Below are positions 14,492 through 22,453 of a stretch of DNA of 24,259 bases, one piece after another. Origin of the DNA: an uncultured Paracoccus sp. (GTDB lineage: Bacteria > Pseudomonadota > Alphaproteobacteria > Rhodobacterales > Rhodobacteraceae); assembly GCF_946221145.1 (NCBI RefSeq), contig NZ_CAMIOH010000023.1:1-24259 (forward strand), in the 5' to 3' direction. The position numbers were made by a program, and so were the translations under genes. A model generated the notes under the pieces. It was not told the DNA's origin. It was given only the letters and a program-made list of their open reading frames with translations, and made no database searches. Each line of letters starts with the position of its first letter. The stretch's first letter is position 1.

Positions 14492-14520
14492 TTGCCTCCT
14501 CCCGAAGGTCTGGATATAGG
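14492..14520 (+). promoter_or_regulatory. Candidate efp promoter
   Basis: TTGCCT (14492-14497), a 17-bp spacer and TATAGG (14515-14520) match a sigma-70-type promoter. The predicted start site is about 55 bases before the efp ATG. A TTGACA at 14466 has no matching -10. Confidence 0.45.
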
Positions 14521-14581
14521 GTCGGCACAGCGCCGTTCAACGACGAACGGCGGGAATTTCCCGAACCGCAAAGAGTTTTCC

Positions 14582-15145
14582 ATGCCCAAGATCAACGGCA
14601 ACGAAATTCGCCCCGGCAACGTGCTGGAGCATGACGGAGGCCTGTGGGCCGCCGTGAAGGTCAGCCATGTGAAGCCCGGCAAGGGCGGCGCCTTCGCCCA
14701 GGTCGAACTGAAGAACCTGCGCGACGGCCGCAAGCTGAACGAGCGTTTCCGCAGCGAGGACAAGGTCGAACAGGTCCGCCTGGAACAGAAGGACCAGCAG
14801 TTCCTGTATGAAAGCGACGGCAAGCTGGTGTTCATGGACAGCGAGACCTTCGAACAGACCGAACTGGACGCCGACCTGCTGGGCGACCGCCGCCCCTTCC
14901 TCCAGGACGGCATGACCGCGACCATCGAATATTACGGCGAGGAGGCGCTGTCGGTCTCGATTCCGCAAAAGGTCACCTGCACCGTGTCGGAAACCGAGCC
15001 GGTGGTGAAGGGCCAGACCGCCGCCAACAGCTACAAGCCGGCGATCCTGGACAACGGCGTGCGCATCATGATCCCGCCTTTCGTGGGCGAAGGCGAAAAG
15101 ATCGTCGTCAATACCGAAGTCTTTGAATACAGCGAACGGGCCTGA
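14582..15145 (+). CDS. efp: Translation elongation factor P
   Basis: 187-residue three-domain EF-P that relieves ribosome stalling at polyproline stretches. The N-terminal loop [13 protein letters not shown] places the modifiable lysine at K34, as in E. coli, which implies lysine-type (EpmA-like) modification rather than arginine rhamnosylation. The C-terminal signature [29 protein letters not shown] is intact. The frame is open upstream to 14432, but [13 protein letters not shown] at 14582 is the family N-terminus. The ribosome binding site is weak (AAAGAG). It is followed by its own terminator. Confidence 0.97.
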   Translation: MPKINGNEIRPGNVLEHDGGLWAAVKVSHVKPGKGGAFAQVELKNLRDGRKLNERFRSEDKVEQVRLEQKDQQFLYESDGKLVFMDSETFEQTELDADLLGDRRPFLQDGMTATIEYYGEEALSVSIPQKVTCTVSETEPVVKGQTAANSYKPAILDNGVRIMIPPFVGEGEKIVVNTEVFEYSERA

Positions 15146-15161
15146 CGCCCCCGCTGCCCTG

Positions 15162-15186
15162 CGCCCCGGCCGGTCCGGGGCGTTTT
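15162..15186 (+). terminator. Rho-independent terminator of efp
   Basis: An 8-bp stem CGCCCCGG / CCGGGGCG with a 5-base loop is followed by TTTT. It lies 16 bases after the efp stop. Confidence 0.85.
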
Positions 15187-15206
15187 CATGTTCGGGGTGA
15201 ATGCCG

Positions 15207-15767
15207 ATGACCACGACCGCCCATGCCACCGCCGAGGATCTGGACCGCGCCCTGCCCCATGTCCTTGCGGCGCCCAAGGATGATGCACGCGCCGATTGCC
15301 TGTGCTTCCGCCCCGGCCTTAACCAGCGGAGCTTTCCTGACCGGCTGGCATTGACCCGCGATCAGGGCGTTCCCGGTGAACGCTGGCTGACGATGCCCTG
15401 GCTGAAGCTGGCGGACGGATCGCCCGATCCGCGCATCCAGGTGTCGATCCTGCCGCGCCGGGTGATGGATGCCGTCTGGCTGGATCGCCAGAACACCCCC
15501 CATCCCGGCGACACCATCGTCTGCGACCTGGACATGTCGCTGGAAAACCTGCCGGTCGGCAGCCTGTTGCAGGCAGGCACGGCGGTCCTGCGGGTGTCGG
15601 ACGTGTTCAACGACGGCTGCGTGAAGTGGAAGGTCCGCTATGGCAAGGCGGCAAAGGACTGGATCGTGGCCCCCGGCCATCCCGACCTGCGGCTGCGCGG
15701 CATCCTGTGTTCCGTCGAACAGGACGGAGAGATCGCCCTGGGCGATCCGATCCGCAAGCGGGGTTAG
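15207..15767 (+). CDS. MOSC-domain-like conserved protein
   Basis: 186-residue soluble protein. The central part (about 77-150: IQVSILPRRVMDAVWL, PGDTIVCDLDMSLENLPVGSLLQAG, DGCVKWKVRYG with C138) resembles a MOSC-type beta-barrel with its conserved cysteine. MOSC domains occur in molybdenum-cofactor sulfurases and related sulfur-carrier proteins. The assignment is from pattern only, and no activity is claimed. ATGs at 15201 and 15207 are in frame; GGGGTGA is spaced properly for 15207. The efp terminator lies just upstream, so the promoter must be within about 20-50 bases or transcription reads through. Its stop overlaps the stop of the opposing ygfZ gene. Confidence 0.75.
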   Translation: MTTTAHATAEDLDRALPHVLAAPKDDARADCLCFRPGLNQRSFPDRLALTRDQGVPGERWLTMPWLKLADGSPDPRIQVSILPRRVMDAVWLDRQNTPHPGDTIVCDLDMSLENLPVGSLLQAGTAVLRVSDVFNDGCVKWKVRYGKAAKDWIVAPGHPDLRLRGILCSVEQDGEIALGDPIRKRG

Positions 15768-16483
15768 TCCGGGAACAACCGCGCCGAACCGGCCTGCATG
15801 TCCGGTCCCAGACGGTCGAACCGCACATGCGCCAGGGCGTGGCTGCCCGACTGGGTGAACAAGGTGCCCACGTCGCGCCCGTCCGCCGTGACGGCGGTGC
15901 CGACCGGGGCCGAACCGTCGATCCGCAGGCGGGTCAGCCCCTTGCGCAATTCGGTCTTGTGCTTCATGCGGGCCGTTACCTCTTGCCCGACATAGCAGCC
16001 CTTGCGGAAATCGACGCCGTGCAGGCGCTCGAACCCGGCTTCCAGGATGAAGGTCTCGTTCGGGATCAGCTCGACGAGGGTTTCGGGAATGACATGCTGG
16101 ACGCGGATCGCGTCGAAATCGCTGCCGTCGTCGCCCACGCCGCCGTATTGCCGCCAGCCAAGCGCCGGATGCCGGGGATCGGGAACCGCCCCGTCGGGCG
16201 CCGGGCCGGTGCCGCGCGCGACGGTCATGTCGATCGGCTCGATCGCCACCTTGGAGCGCAGCTTGTACATCCCCAGCCGCCTGATCAGATCGTCGGCGAG
16301 GCGCGCATCCACGTCGATCAGCAGCGCGTCGCCATCGGGGACGATCAGGAAATCGGCCAGATACTTGCCCTGCGGCGTCAGCAGCGCGGCCCAGCAGGGC
16401 GCGCGGGTCACGTCATTGCTGACCAGCCCTTGCAGGAAGGGGATGCGGTCGTCGCCGGTGATGCGGATGATCTGGCGGGTCAT
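15764..16483 (-). CDS. ygfZ: Folate-binding Fe-S cluster assembly/repair protein YgfZ
   Basis: 239-residue GcvT-related protein that helps maintain certain Fe-S enzymes using tetrahydrofolate. The diagnostic motif KGCYVGQEVTAR is present, with C163. The N-terminal IRITGDDRIPFLQGLVSNDV and LTPQGKYLADFLI match the family, and the length is at the short end, as in alphaproteobacteria. The start codon overlaps the stop of the upstream ABC transporter (ATGA), which indicates coupled translation. The 3' end overlaps the MOSC-like gene by 4 bases tail-to-tail. Confidence 0.92.
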   Translation of the reverse strand: MTRQIIRITGDDRIPFLQGLVSNDVTRAPCWAALLTPQGKYLADFLIVPDGDALLIDVDARLADDLIRRLGMYKLRSKVAIEPIDMTVARGTGPAPDGAVPDPRHPALGWRQYGGVGDDGSDFDAIRVQHVIPETLVELIPNETFILEAGFERLHGVDFRKGCYVGQEVTARMKHKTELRKGLTRLRIDGSAPVGTAVTADGRDVGTLFTQSGSHALAHVRFDRLGPDMQAGSARLFPD

Positions 16484-18234
16484 GGGCGTTCTCCGAATTG
16501 CAGCGCGACAAGGCTGGCATAGGCGCCGCCCTGGGCGATCAACTGGGCATGGCTGCCCTGTTCGACAACCCGGCCCTGTTCGATCACCACGATCTTGTCG
16601 GCGTTGCGGATGGTGGACAGGCGATGCGCGATGACCAGCGTGGTGCGGCCCTGCGACAGGGTCTCCAACGCGTCCTGCACCAGCCGTTCGCTGGCGGTGT
16701 CCAGGGCGCTTGTCGCCTCGTCCAGCAGCAGCACGGGCGCGTCGCGCAGGATGGCGCGGGCGATGCCGATCCGCTGGCGCTGACCGCCCGACAGGGCCGA
16801 TCCGCGCGGGCCTGCGCGGCTGTCCAGCCCGCTGGGCAGGGCAGCGACGAAATCGCTGACATGGGCCGCCTGCATCGCCCGCAGCAGGTCGTCCTGACCG
16901 GCGCCGGGCCGCCCCATGAGGATATTGTCGCGCAGCGTTTCATCGAACAGCGCCGAATCCTGCGCCACGGTGGAAAACTGGTCGCGCAGCACGCCCAGAT
17001 CGAAGTCCTGCACGGGCACGCCGCCCAGCGTCACGCGGCCCCGGTCGGGATCGACCATCCGGGTCAGCAGGTTGAAGACCGTGGACTTGCCCGCCCCGGA
17101 CGGCCCGACAAGCGCAGTGGTCCGGCCCGCCTCGGCGGTGAAATCCAGCCCGCGCAGGACCGGCTTGTCGTCATAGGACAGCCACACGTCCTGGAACCGG
17201 ATCCCGGTATCGGCGGGCGGGTCGGCGCGCGCGCCCGACCGGATCAGTGGCCGGGTGTCCAGCACCTGATAAATCCGTTCGAGGCTGGCGGCGGCGGTCT
17301 GCCAGCTGCCCGCCAGCCCGCCCAGCCGCCGCATCGGCTGGAAGGCCAGGGCAAGCGCGGTGAAAAAGGACATGAAATCGCCGATGCTGCGTTCGCCGGC
17401 CATCACCTCGCGCCCGCCCAGGGCCAGCACGGCGACAAAGCCGATGCCGGTCACGATGTCGGTCAGGGCCGGGACCAGGCTGCCCATTGCGGCGACCTTG
17501 ACCTCGGCCTGGCGGATGCGGGCGACGATCTGGGCAAAGCGGCGGGTCTGGTCGGCCTCGGCCCGGTTGAGCTTGATGGACGCGACGCCGTGCATCACCT
17601 CGTCCAGGCGGGTGGCGCGGGCACTGGCATTGGCGCGGTTCTGGCGCACCTTGCGGCGGATATAGCGCTGCACCATCGCCGCGGGCAGGATCAGAAGCGG
17701 CGCGCCGATCAGGGCTGCGACGGTCCAGGCGGGGTCGATGCTGACCGCCACAGCAAACAGCATCACCAGAGAGATCGCGTCCCGGGTGGCACTGGTGATC
17801 AGCGTGGCCCAGACGCCCTGGACGGCGATGGTGTCGCCCTGGATGCGTTCGATCATCGCGCCGGGGGGGTTCTGCTGGAAGAACCGTCCGTCCAGGGTCA
17901 TGATATGGGCCAGCAGGTCGCCCTGCATCGCCGTCGAGATCCCCAGCGAAATCCGCGATAGCAGCGACCGGCTGGCGATCAGCGTCACCGCGCGCAACAG
18001 AAAGATCGCCATGATCGCGCCGCCGACCCACCAGATCGCGCCTTCTTCCCGACCGACGAAAACCCGGTCGAACAGCGGCTTCAGCATCCAGGAAATCAGC
18101 GCCAGCGTAGAGCCTTCGGCAGTCATCAGCAGGAAGGCCCCGATCATGGGGCCGCGATGGATGTGCAGGTAATCGGCCCAGAACCGGCGCAGCAGGCCGG
18201 TGGCACTGGGGTGCAGGGTCGGGGATGCTGTCAC
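16480..18234 (-). CDS. ABC exporter, fused permease and ATPase (MsbA-like)
   Basis: 584-residue half-transporter from the chosen start. The transmembrane domain spans about 20-320 with several hydrophobic helices. The nucleotide-binding domain spans about 345-580 with Walker A GPSGAGKS (377-384), Q-loop Q425, signature LSGGQ (481-485), Walker B VLLLDE (501-506) and switch H537. All ATPase motifs are intact, so it should work as a homodimeric exporter. Lipid A/phospholipid or peptide export is possible; the substrate is not determined. The open frame continues far upstream, but the segment before the GTG at 18234 uses rare codons (CTA, AGG, CGA). An ATG at 18291 is the alternative start. ygfZ overlaps its end. 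Confidence 0.9.
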   Translation of the reverse strand: MTASPTLHPSATGLLRRFWADYLHIHRGPMIGAFLLMTAEGSTLALISWMLKPLFDRVFVGREEGAIWWVGGAIMAIFLLRAVTLIASRSLLSRISLGISTAMQGDLLAHIMTLDGRFFQQNPPGAMIERIQGDTIAVQGVWATLITSATRDAISLVMLFAVAVSIDPAWTVAALIGAPLLILPAAMVQRYIRRKVRQNRANASARATRLDEVMHGVASIKLNRAEADQTRRFAQIVARIRQAEVKVAAMGSLVPALTDIVTGIGFVAVLALGGREVMAGERSIGDFMSFFTALALAFQPMRRLGGLAGSWQTAAASLERIYQVLDTRPLIRSGARADPPADTGIRFQDVWLSYDDKPVLRGLDFTAEAGRTTALVGPSGAGKSTVFNLLTRMVDPDRGRVTLGGVPVQDFDLGVLRDQFSTVAQDSALFDETLRDNILMGRPGAGQDDLLRAMQAAHVSDFVAALPSGLDSRAGPRGSALSGGQRQRIGIARAILRDAPVLLLDEATSALDTASERLVQDALETLSQGRTTLVIAHRLSTIRNADKIVVIEQGRVVEQGSHAQLIAQGGAYASLVALQFGERP

Positions 18235-18369
18235 GGGCGGGGGCGCCTTTCGGTGCGGGATCGTCCCCAGCCTTAGCGCGACCCGGACCATGGCGGCAAG
18301 GCGAAGGCAGCAAGGGGCGTTGACCTTCGCCCGCGCGGGCACTAGCGATTTGCAGACTGTGAAGGACAG

Positions 18370-19551
18370 ATGACCGCCATGAGCCTTGCCGCCGGCCGCC
18401 CCGTGATCGCCATTCCCGGCCCCTCGCCCGTGCCCGACCGGGTGCTGCGCGCCGCCCACCGCGCCTCGCCCGACATCTATGGGGACGATCTGGCCGATCT
18501 GAACCTGGCCGTCGTCGCGCAGTTGAAGCGGCTGGCGGGGACGCAGGCGCATCTGGCCCCCTATATCGGCAACGGCCATGCCGCGTGGGAGGCTGCGGGC
18601 GCCAACCTGTTCAACCCCGGCGATCAGGCCCTGGCGCTGACTTCGGGGCATTTCGGGCGGGCCTGGGCGCAGCAGATGGACCAGATGGGCGTGGCGGTCG
18701 AACGGCTGGATTTCGGCTCCCTGCCTGCGGAGCCGGACATGCTGGCGGACCGGCTGGCACGGGATACGGCTGGCGCGATCAAGGCGGTGATGGTCTGCCA
18801 GATCGACACCGCGACCGGGGTGATGACCGACATTCCGGCGCTGCGCGACGCGATGGGCGATCACCCCGCCCTGCTGGTGGTGGATGCCATCGCGTCGCTG
18901 GGCTGCGCGCCGATGATGATGGACGACTGGGGCGTGGACGTGCTGATCTCGGCCAGCCAGAAGGGCCTGATGTGCCCGCCCGGAACCTGCTTTGCGTGGT
19001 ATTCCGACAAGGCGGCGGCGCGCGGGCGGACACAGCTGACCACGCCTTACTGGGACTGGCACGCCCGTGCAGGGGCCGAGGCGTTATGGCGGTTCTGGGG
19101 CGGCACGCCGCCGGTCCAGCAGATCTTTGCCCTGGACGAGGCGCTGCGGATGATCCTGGACGAAGAGGGCCTGTTCGCCGTCTGGGCGCGCCATGCGGCG
19201 CTTGCCCGCGCCGTCTGGGCCGCCGCCGAGGAATGGGGCACGGGCGACACGGGGATCCGCCTGTCCGTCGCCGATCCGGCGGCGCGCGCGTCATCGGTCA
19301 CCGCAATGGTCCTGCCGGGTGCGGATGCGCTGCGTGCCTGGACGGCGGCGCATTGCGGCGTGACCCTGGGCATCGGCCTGGGGGCGGAGCAGCCGGAAAA
19401 CGCCCTGCGGGTGGCGCATATGGGCCATGCCAATGCCGCCATGATCCTGGCCGCGCTTGGCGCGATGCAGGCGGGCATGGCGGCGCTTGGCATTCCGCAC
19501 GGGTCCGGCGGCCTGGATGCGGCGGCGCGGGTGCTTGCAGAACCGGCCTAG
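18370..19551 (+). CDS. Class V PLP aminotransferase (serine/alanine-glyoxylate aminotransferase-like)
   Basis: 393-residue PLP enzyme. The N-terminal IPGPSPVPDRVLRAAHRASPDIYGDD matches the AGXT/SGAT group. GNGHAAWE (67-74), the cofactor Asp in VVDAIASLG (D172) and the Schiff-base lysine in SASQKGLM (K198) are present. It probably transfers an amino group to glyoxylate from serine, alanine or a similar donor; the donor is not determined. AAGGA sits slightly close to the ATG at 18370; an ATG at 18379 is an alternative. It is divergent from the ABC exporter and converges on the DUF305 gene with stops 3 bases apart. Confidence 0.9.
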   Translation: MTAMSLAAGRPVIAIPGPSPVPDRVLRAAHRASPDIYGDDLADLNLAVVAQLKRLAGTQAHLAPYIGNGHAAWEAAGANLFNPGDQALALTSGHFGRAWAQQMDQMGVAVERLDFGSLPAEPDMLADRLARDTAGAIKAVMVCQIDTATGVMTDIPALRDAMGDHPALLVVDAIASLGCAPMMMDDWGVDVLISASQKGLMCPPGTCFAWYSDKAAARGRTQLTTPYWDWHARAGAEALWRFWGGTPPVQQIFALDEALRMILDEEGLFAVWARHAALARAVWAAAEEWGTGDTGIRLSVADPAARASSVTAMVLPGADALRAWTAAHCGVTLGIGLGAEQPENALRVAHMGHANAAMILAALGAMQAGMAALGIPHGSGGLDAAARVLAEPA

Positions 19552-19554
19552 GGG

Positions 19555-19917
19555 TTACTCTGGCTGGTCGTGCTTGGTTAGCCAGTCCCGCATCATCTGA
19601 ATCTCGGCCTCCTGGGCAGTGATGACCTCTTGGGCCAGCGCGCGGATTTCGGGGTCGTCGCCGTGTTCCAGCACCACCTTGGCCATGTCGATGGCACCCT
19701 GGTGATGGGGGATCATGCCGCGCACGAAGTCCACATCGGCATCGCCGCTGGACTCGATCGCCATGTCGGAATGCATCTTGTCCATCACGGAAGCATAGGC
19801 CGACGCGGCAGCCCCTGGTTCCCCGTGACCGGCGTGATCATCCTGAGCATAGGCGCCGCAGGCCAAGGCGAACAGGATCGGAGAGAGGCCAAGGCCCCGG
19901 CGAATGGATGCAGTCAT
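19555..19917 (-). CDS. Secreted DUF305 (CopM-like) protein
   Basis: 120-residue exported protein. A signal peptide (about 1-24, cleavage after AYA) is followed by a His/Met-rich mature part. The DUF305 hallmark [23 protein letters not shown] is at 64-86, with paired H71/H72 and methionines suited to metal binding. Some family members bind copper in the periplasm, so copper handling is a reasonable inference. AAGGAGGT is a near-perfect ribosome binding site for the ATG at 19917; the longer open frame to 19986 is not used. Confidence 0.9.
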   Translation of the reverse strand: MTASIRRGLGLSPILFALACGAYAQDDHAGHGEPGAAASAYASVMDKMHSDMAIESSGDADVDFVRGMIPHHQGAIDMAKVVLEHGDDPEIRALAQEVITAQEAEIQMMRDWLTKHDQPE

Positions 19918-20004
19918 CGAAACCTCCTTCGATTGCACCGACAGGCTGATCCAAAAAACAGGCCCGCGAAAGGGGATAGCCATCACGACCCCGACACTGC
20001 GGCG

Positions 20005-20571
20005 CTATGCCCCAGGCAATCGGGCCAGCGTCACGATGGTGTCGCCATAGCGCCGCTGGTCGATCTGGACCAGGGGGGCGGGGACCAGCGGGGTCCGGCT
20101 TTCCTCCCACACCACCACCGCGCCGGGGGCGATCCAGCCGCCCGCCAGCGCCGAGGCCATGGCGCGTTCCCCCAAGCCCTGCGCATAGGGGGGGTCCAGG
20201 AACACCAACCCGAAAGGGGCATCGCGATTGGCCGCCAAGCGCGTCGCATCCTGTCGCAGCAGCGCGGCCGCGCCGTCCAGCCGCGCCTTGGCGATATTGG
20301 CCCGGATCAGCGCCTGCGCCTGGGCGCCGTCATCGACGAAGGTGACGTGACCGGCGCCCCGCGACACCGCCTCCAGCCCCAGGGCGCCGGTGCCAGCGAA
20401 CAGGTCCAGCGCCCGCGCGCCGGGAATCGGGTTGCCGTGGGTGCCGTTGACCAGCAGGTTGAAGATCGATTCGCGCACCCGGTCTGTGGTGGGGCGAAGA
20501 TGGGCGGCCAAGTCGCCCGCGCCGACATCAGCCAGCTTGAGGCCGCGCAGGCTGCCGCCGACGATTCTCAT
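20005..20571 (-). CDS. rsmD: 16S rRNA (guanine966-N2)-methyltransferase RsmD
   Basis: 188-residue SAM-dependent methyltransferase that modifies G966 of 16S rRNA during 30S assembly. MRIVGGSLRGLKL, RPTTDRVRESIFN (26-38), SAM-binding motif I DLFAGTGALGLEA (56-68) and the amino-methylase motif FLDPPY (124-129) are all present. The frame is open to 20652, but that part crosses the repeat element; family N-termini match the ATG at 20571. The Shine-Dalgarno is weak (GGGAC). It lies downstream of the FAD oxidoreductase gene, separated by the repeat. Confidence 0.94.
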   Translation of the reverse strand: MRIVGGSLRGLKLADVGAGDLAAHLRPTTDRVRESIFNLLVNGTHGNPIPGARALDLFAGTGALGLEAVSRGAGHVTFVDDGAQAQALIRANIAKARLDGAAALLRQDATRLAANRDAPFGLVFLDPPYAQGLGERAMASALAGGWIAPGAVVVWEESRTPLVPAPLVQIDQRRYGDTIVTLARLPGA

Positions 20572-20590
20572 GCTGGCGTCCCGCGGCGGC

Positions 20591-20640
20591 TGGGGGCGCT
20601 TCGCCCCCCAGACCCCCAGAGGATATTTGGATGAAGAAGA
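20591..20640. repeat. Dispersed intergenic repeat, copy 2
   Basis: A GC hairpin GGGGGCG-CTT-CGCCCCC (20592-20608) is followed by CAGACCCCCAGAGGATATTT and GGATGAAGAAG. It shares layout and the GGATATTTGG core with the elements at 5385-5468 and 23645-23700. It lies 4 bases after the stop of the FAD oxidoreductase and 19 bases before rsmD, so it could end or process the transcript. Confidence 0.8.
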
Positions 20641-20644
20641 AGCG

Positions 20645-21853
20645 TCATGCAATCAGGGCCTTGAGGTCGGGCGTGGCGGCAATGGCATCGGGGTCGGGGC
20701 TGCGACCGGCTTCGATCAGGCGTTTGCCGATCATGTAGGCGCGGGCGTCGTTCAGCGCGTCCACGGCGATCAGGCGGCTTTCGCGGAAATACCAGACCGA
20801 TCCGCCGTGCTGGCCGTCGCCCGGACGCGTGACGATCCGGTCATGGCCGGTGCCCAGACCGGCGATCTGCAGCTTGGCGTCGAACTGGTCGGACCAGAAC
20901 CATGGTTTCGGGTGATAGGGCCGATCGGCTCCCAGGATATTGTCGGCCACGGCCTCGGCCATGTCGATGGCATTGCCGACGCTTTCCAGCCGCAGCCGGT
21001 CGCCCTGCCACGGAAAGCTGGCGCAGTCGCCCGCCGCCCAGATCGCCGGGTCCGAGGTCCGCCCCCATGCATCCGTTGCGATGCCGTTGTCCAGATCCAG
21101 CCCGGCTGTCTGCGCCAGCGCAGTTTCCGGCAGCACGCCGATGCCGGTGATGATCAGATCGGCGGGCAGTTCGCGCCCGTCGTTCAGCAGCACCCCGGTC
21201 GCGCGGTCGGTGCCGGTGATGTGAGAGAGGCCGGTGCCCTCCAGGATCTGGACCCCATGCGCCAGGTGCAGGGCGCGGATCATGTCGGCGGTCTGGGGCG
21301 CGGCGACCCGTCCGAGGATGCGCGGCGCGGCCTCGATCAGCGTGACGGACAGGTTGAGCTTGCGGGCAACGGCTGCGGCCTCCAGCCCGATATAGCCGCC
21401 GCCGATCACGATCAGGCGGCGACCTGCCACCATCTGCGGGGCAAGCATGTCCACATCGGCCAGGCTGCGGATCACATGGACGCCGCACAGGTCGCCGCCC
21501 ATCGCGGCGGGCAGGCGGCGGGCATGGGCGCCGGTGGTCAGGACCAGGGCGTCATAGCCGATCCGGGCCTTTTCCGTGACGACGACATGCTGCGCGGCGT
21601 CGATGGCATGGGCGGTTTCCCCTGTGCGCAGGGCGATCCCCTGATCGTGCCACCAGTCCGGGCCGCGCAGCACAAGACGGTCCAGCCCCATCTGCCCCAG
21701 CAGATAGGCCTTGGACAGCGGCGGGCGCTGATAAGGGGCGGCGGGTTCGGCGCCGATCACCGTGATGTCGCCGTCATGCCCCCTGGCCCGCAGCCGCGCC
21801 GCCATCGACGCCGCCGCCTGCCCTGCCCCCACGATCACGATCCTCATGGCCAT
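20645..21853 (-). CDS. FAD-dependent oxidoreductase (ferredoxin/rubredoxin reductase type, BphA4-like)
   Basis: 402-residue flavoprotein. It has an FAD-binding Rossmann motif VGAGQAA (8-14), PYQRPPLSKAYL (40-51) typical of putidaredoxin/rhodocoxin reductases, an NAD(P)H-binding motif GGGYIGLEAA (151-160), WAAGDC (272-277) and a C-terminal reductase domain with PWFWSDQF. It likely passes electrons from NAD(P)H to a small [2Fe-2S] ferredoxin or rubredoxin. No such partner, and no oxygenase or P450, is in the window. Start codons at 21853 and 21847 are both in frame; AGGGGG spacing favours 21853. It is divergent from the peroxiredoxin gene. Confidence 0.9.
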   Translation of the reverse strand: MAMRIVIVGAGQAAASMAARLRARGHDGDITVIGAEPAAPYQRPPLSKAYLLGQMGLDRLVLRGPDWWHDQGIALRTGETAHAIDAAQHVVVTEKARIGYDALVLTTGAHARRLPAAMGGDLCGVHVIRSLADVDMLAPQMVAGRRLIVIGGGYIGLEAAAVARKLNLSVTLIEAAPRILGRVAAPQTADMIRALHLAHGVQILEGTGLSHITGTDRATGVLLNDGRELPADLIITGIGVLPETALAQTAGLDLDNGIATDAWGRTSDPAIWAAGDCASFPWQGDRLRLESVGNAIDMAEAVADNILGADRPYHPKPWFWSDQFDAKLQIAGLGTGHDRIVTRPGDGQHGGSVWYFRESRLIAVDALNDARAYMIGKRLIEAGRSPDPDAIAATPDLKALIA

Positions 21854-21938
21854 CCATGCCCCCTGCGGCCCGCTGGCCTGTCCTGGGGACGCACCCTATA
21901 GTCGCCGCGAATCCGTTGCAATTCGAGGAGAGGACATC

Positions 21939-22424
21939 ATGACCATCACCATCGGAGACACCCTGCCCGCAGGCAAGCTGCTGCGCGTCGGCGACAATGG
22001 CCCCGAGGCCGTGGATACCGCCGAACTGTCGCAGGGCCGCGTCGCCCTGTTCGGCGTGCCGGGCGCCTTCACCGGCACCTGCACCAACGCCCATATGCCC
22101 AGCTTCGTGCGCAACGCCGACGCCTTTCGCGGCAAGGGCGTGGACCGGATCGTCTGCCTGACCGTGAACGATCCGTTCGTGGCGAATGCCTGGGCGAAAT
22201 CCACTGGCGCCGACCAGGCCGGGATCGAGGTTCTGGCCGATGCCGATGGCAGCCTGACCAAGGAACTTGGCCTGAACTTCGACGCTCCCCCGGCCGGCTT
22301 CTTCGGCCGCAGCAAACGTTTCGCGGCGCTGCTGAAGGATGGCGTGTTCCAGGTGATCGAGGTCGAGGACAGCCCCGGCCAGTGCAGCGTCAGCGCCGGA
22401 GAAGCGCTGCTGGAAAAGGCCTGA
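21939..22424 (+). CDS. Peroxiredoxin (Prx5 type)
   Basis: 161-residue thiol peroxidase. The peroxidatic cysteine C48 lies in PGAFTGTCTNAHMPSF, keeping the PxxxTxxC pattern (Gly replaces the more common Pro between the threonines). Other cysteines are C73 and C149 (DSPGQCSVSAG), the latter at the position used as resolving cysteine in some Prx5 proteins. It likely reduces hydrogen or alkyl peroxides using glutaredoxin or thioredoxin. GAGGAGAGG gives a strong ribosome binding site. It faces away from the FAD oxidoreductase across 85 bases and is followed by a hairpin. Confidence 0.93.
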   Translation: MTITIGDTLPAGKLLRVGDNGPEAVDTAELSQGRVALFGVPGAFTGTCTNAHMPSFVRNADAFRGKGVDRIVCLTVNDPFVANAWAKSTGADQAGIEVLADADGSLTKELGLNFDAPPAGFFGRSKRFAALLKDGVFQVIEVEDSPGQCSVSAGEALLEKA

Positions 22425-22431
22425 CCGCCGT

Positions 22432-22453
22432 GACCGGCAGGCGACTGCCGGTC
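22432..22453. terminator. Hairpin between converging peroxiredoxin and FemAB-like genes
   Basis: A perfect 9-bp stem GACCGGCAG / CTGCCGGTC with a GCGA loop starts 8 bases after the peroxiredoxin stop and touches the stop codon of the opposing gene. There is no T-run on either side, so it is a weak or bidirectional end structure. Confidence 0.5.

Larger units (their letters stand above)
14232..14581. other. 350-base divergent intergenic region
   Basis: This AT-richer gap lies between the DUF6280-like gene and efp. It contains the leader hairpin at 14251-14270, a palindrome at 14405-14418 and an efp promoter candidate at 14492-14520. No open frame with coding character is seen. Confidence 0.6.

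Noticed and set aside
18235..19062. N-terminal extension of the ABC exporter frame up to 19062
   Set aside because: It overlaps the aminotransferase gene on the other strand, is not hydrophobic or family-like, and uses rare codons just before the family start.
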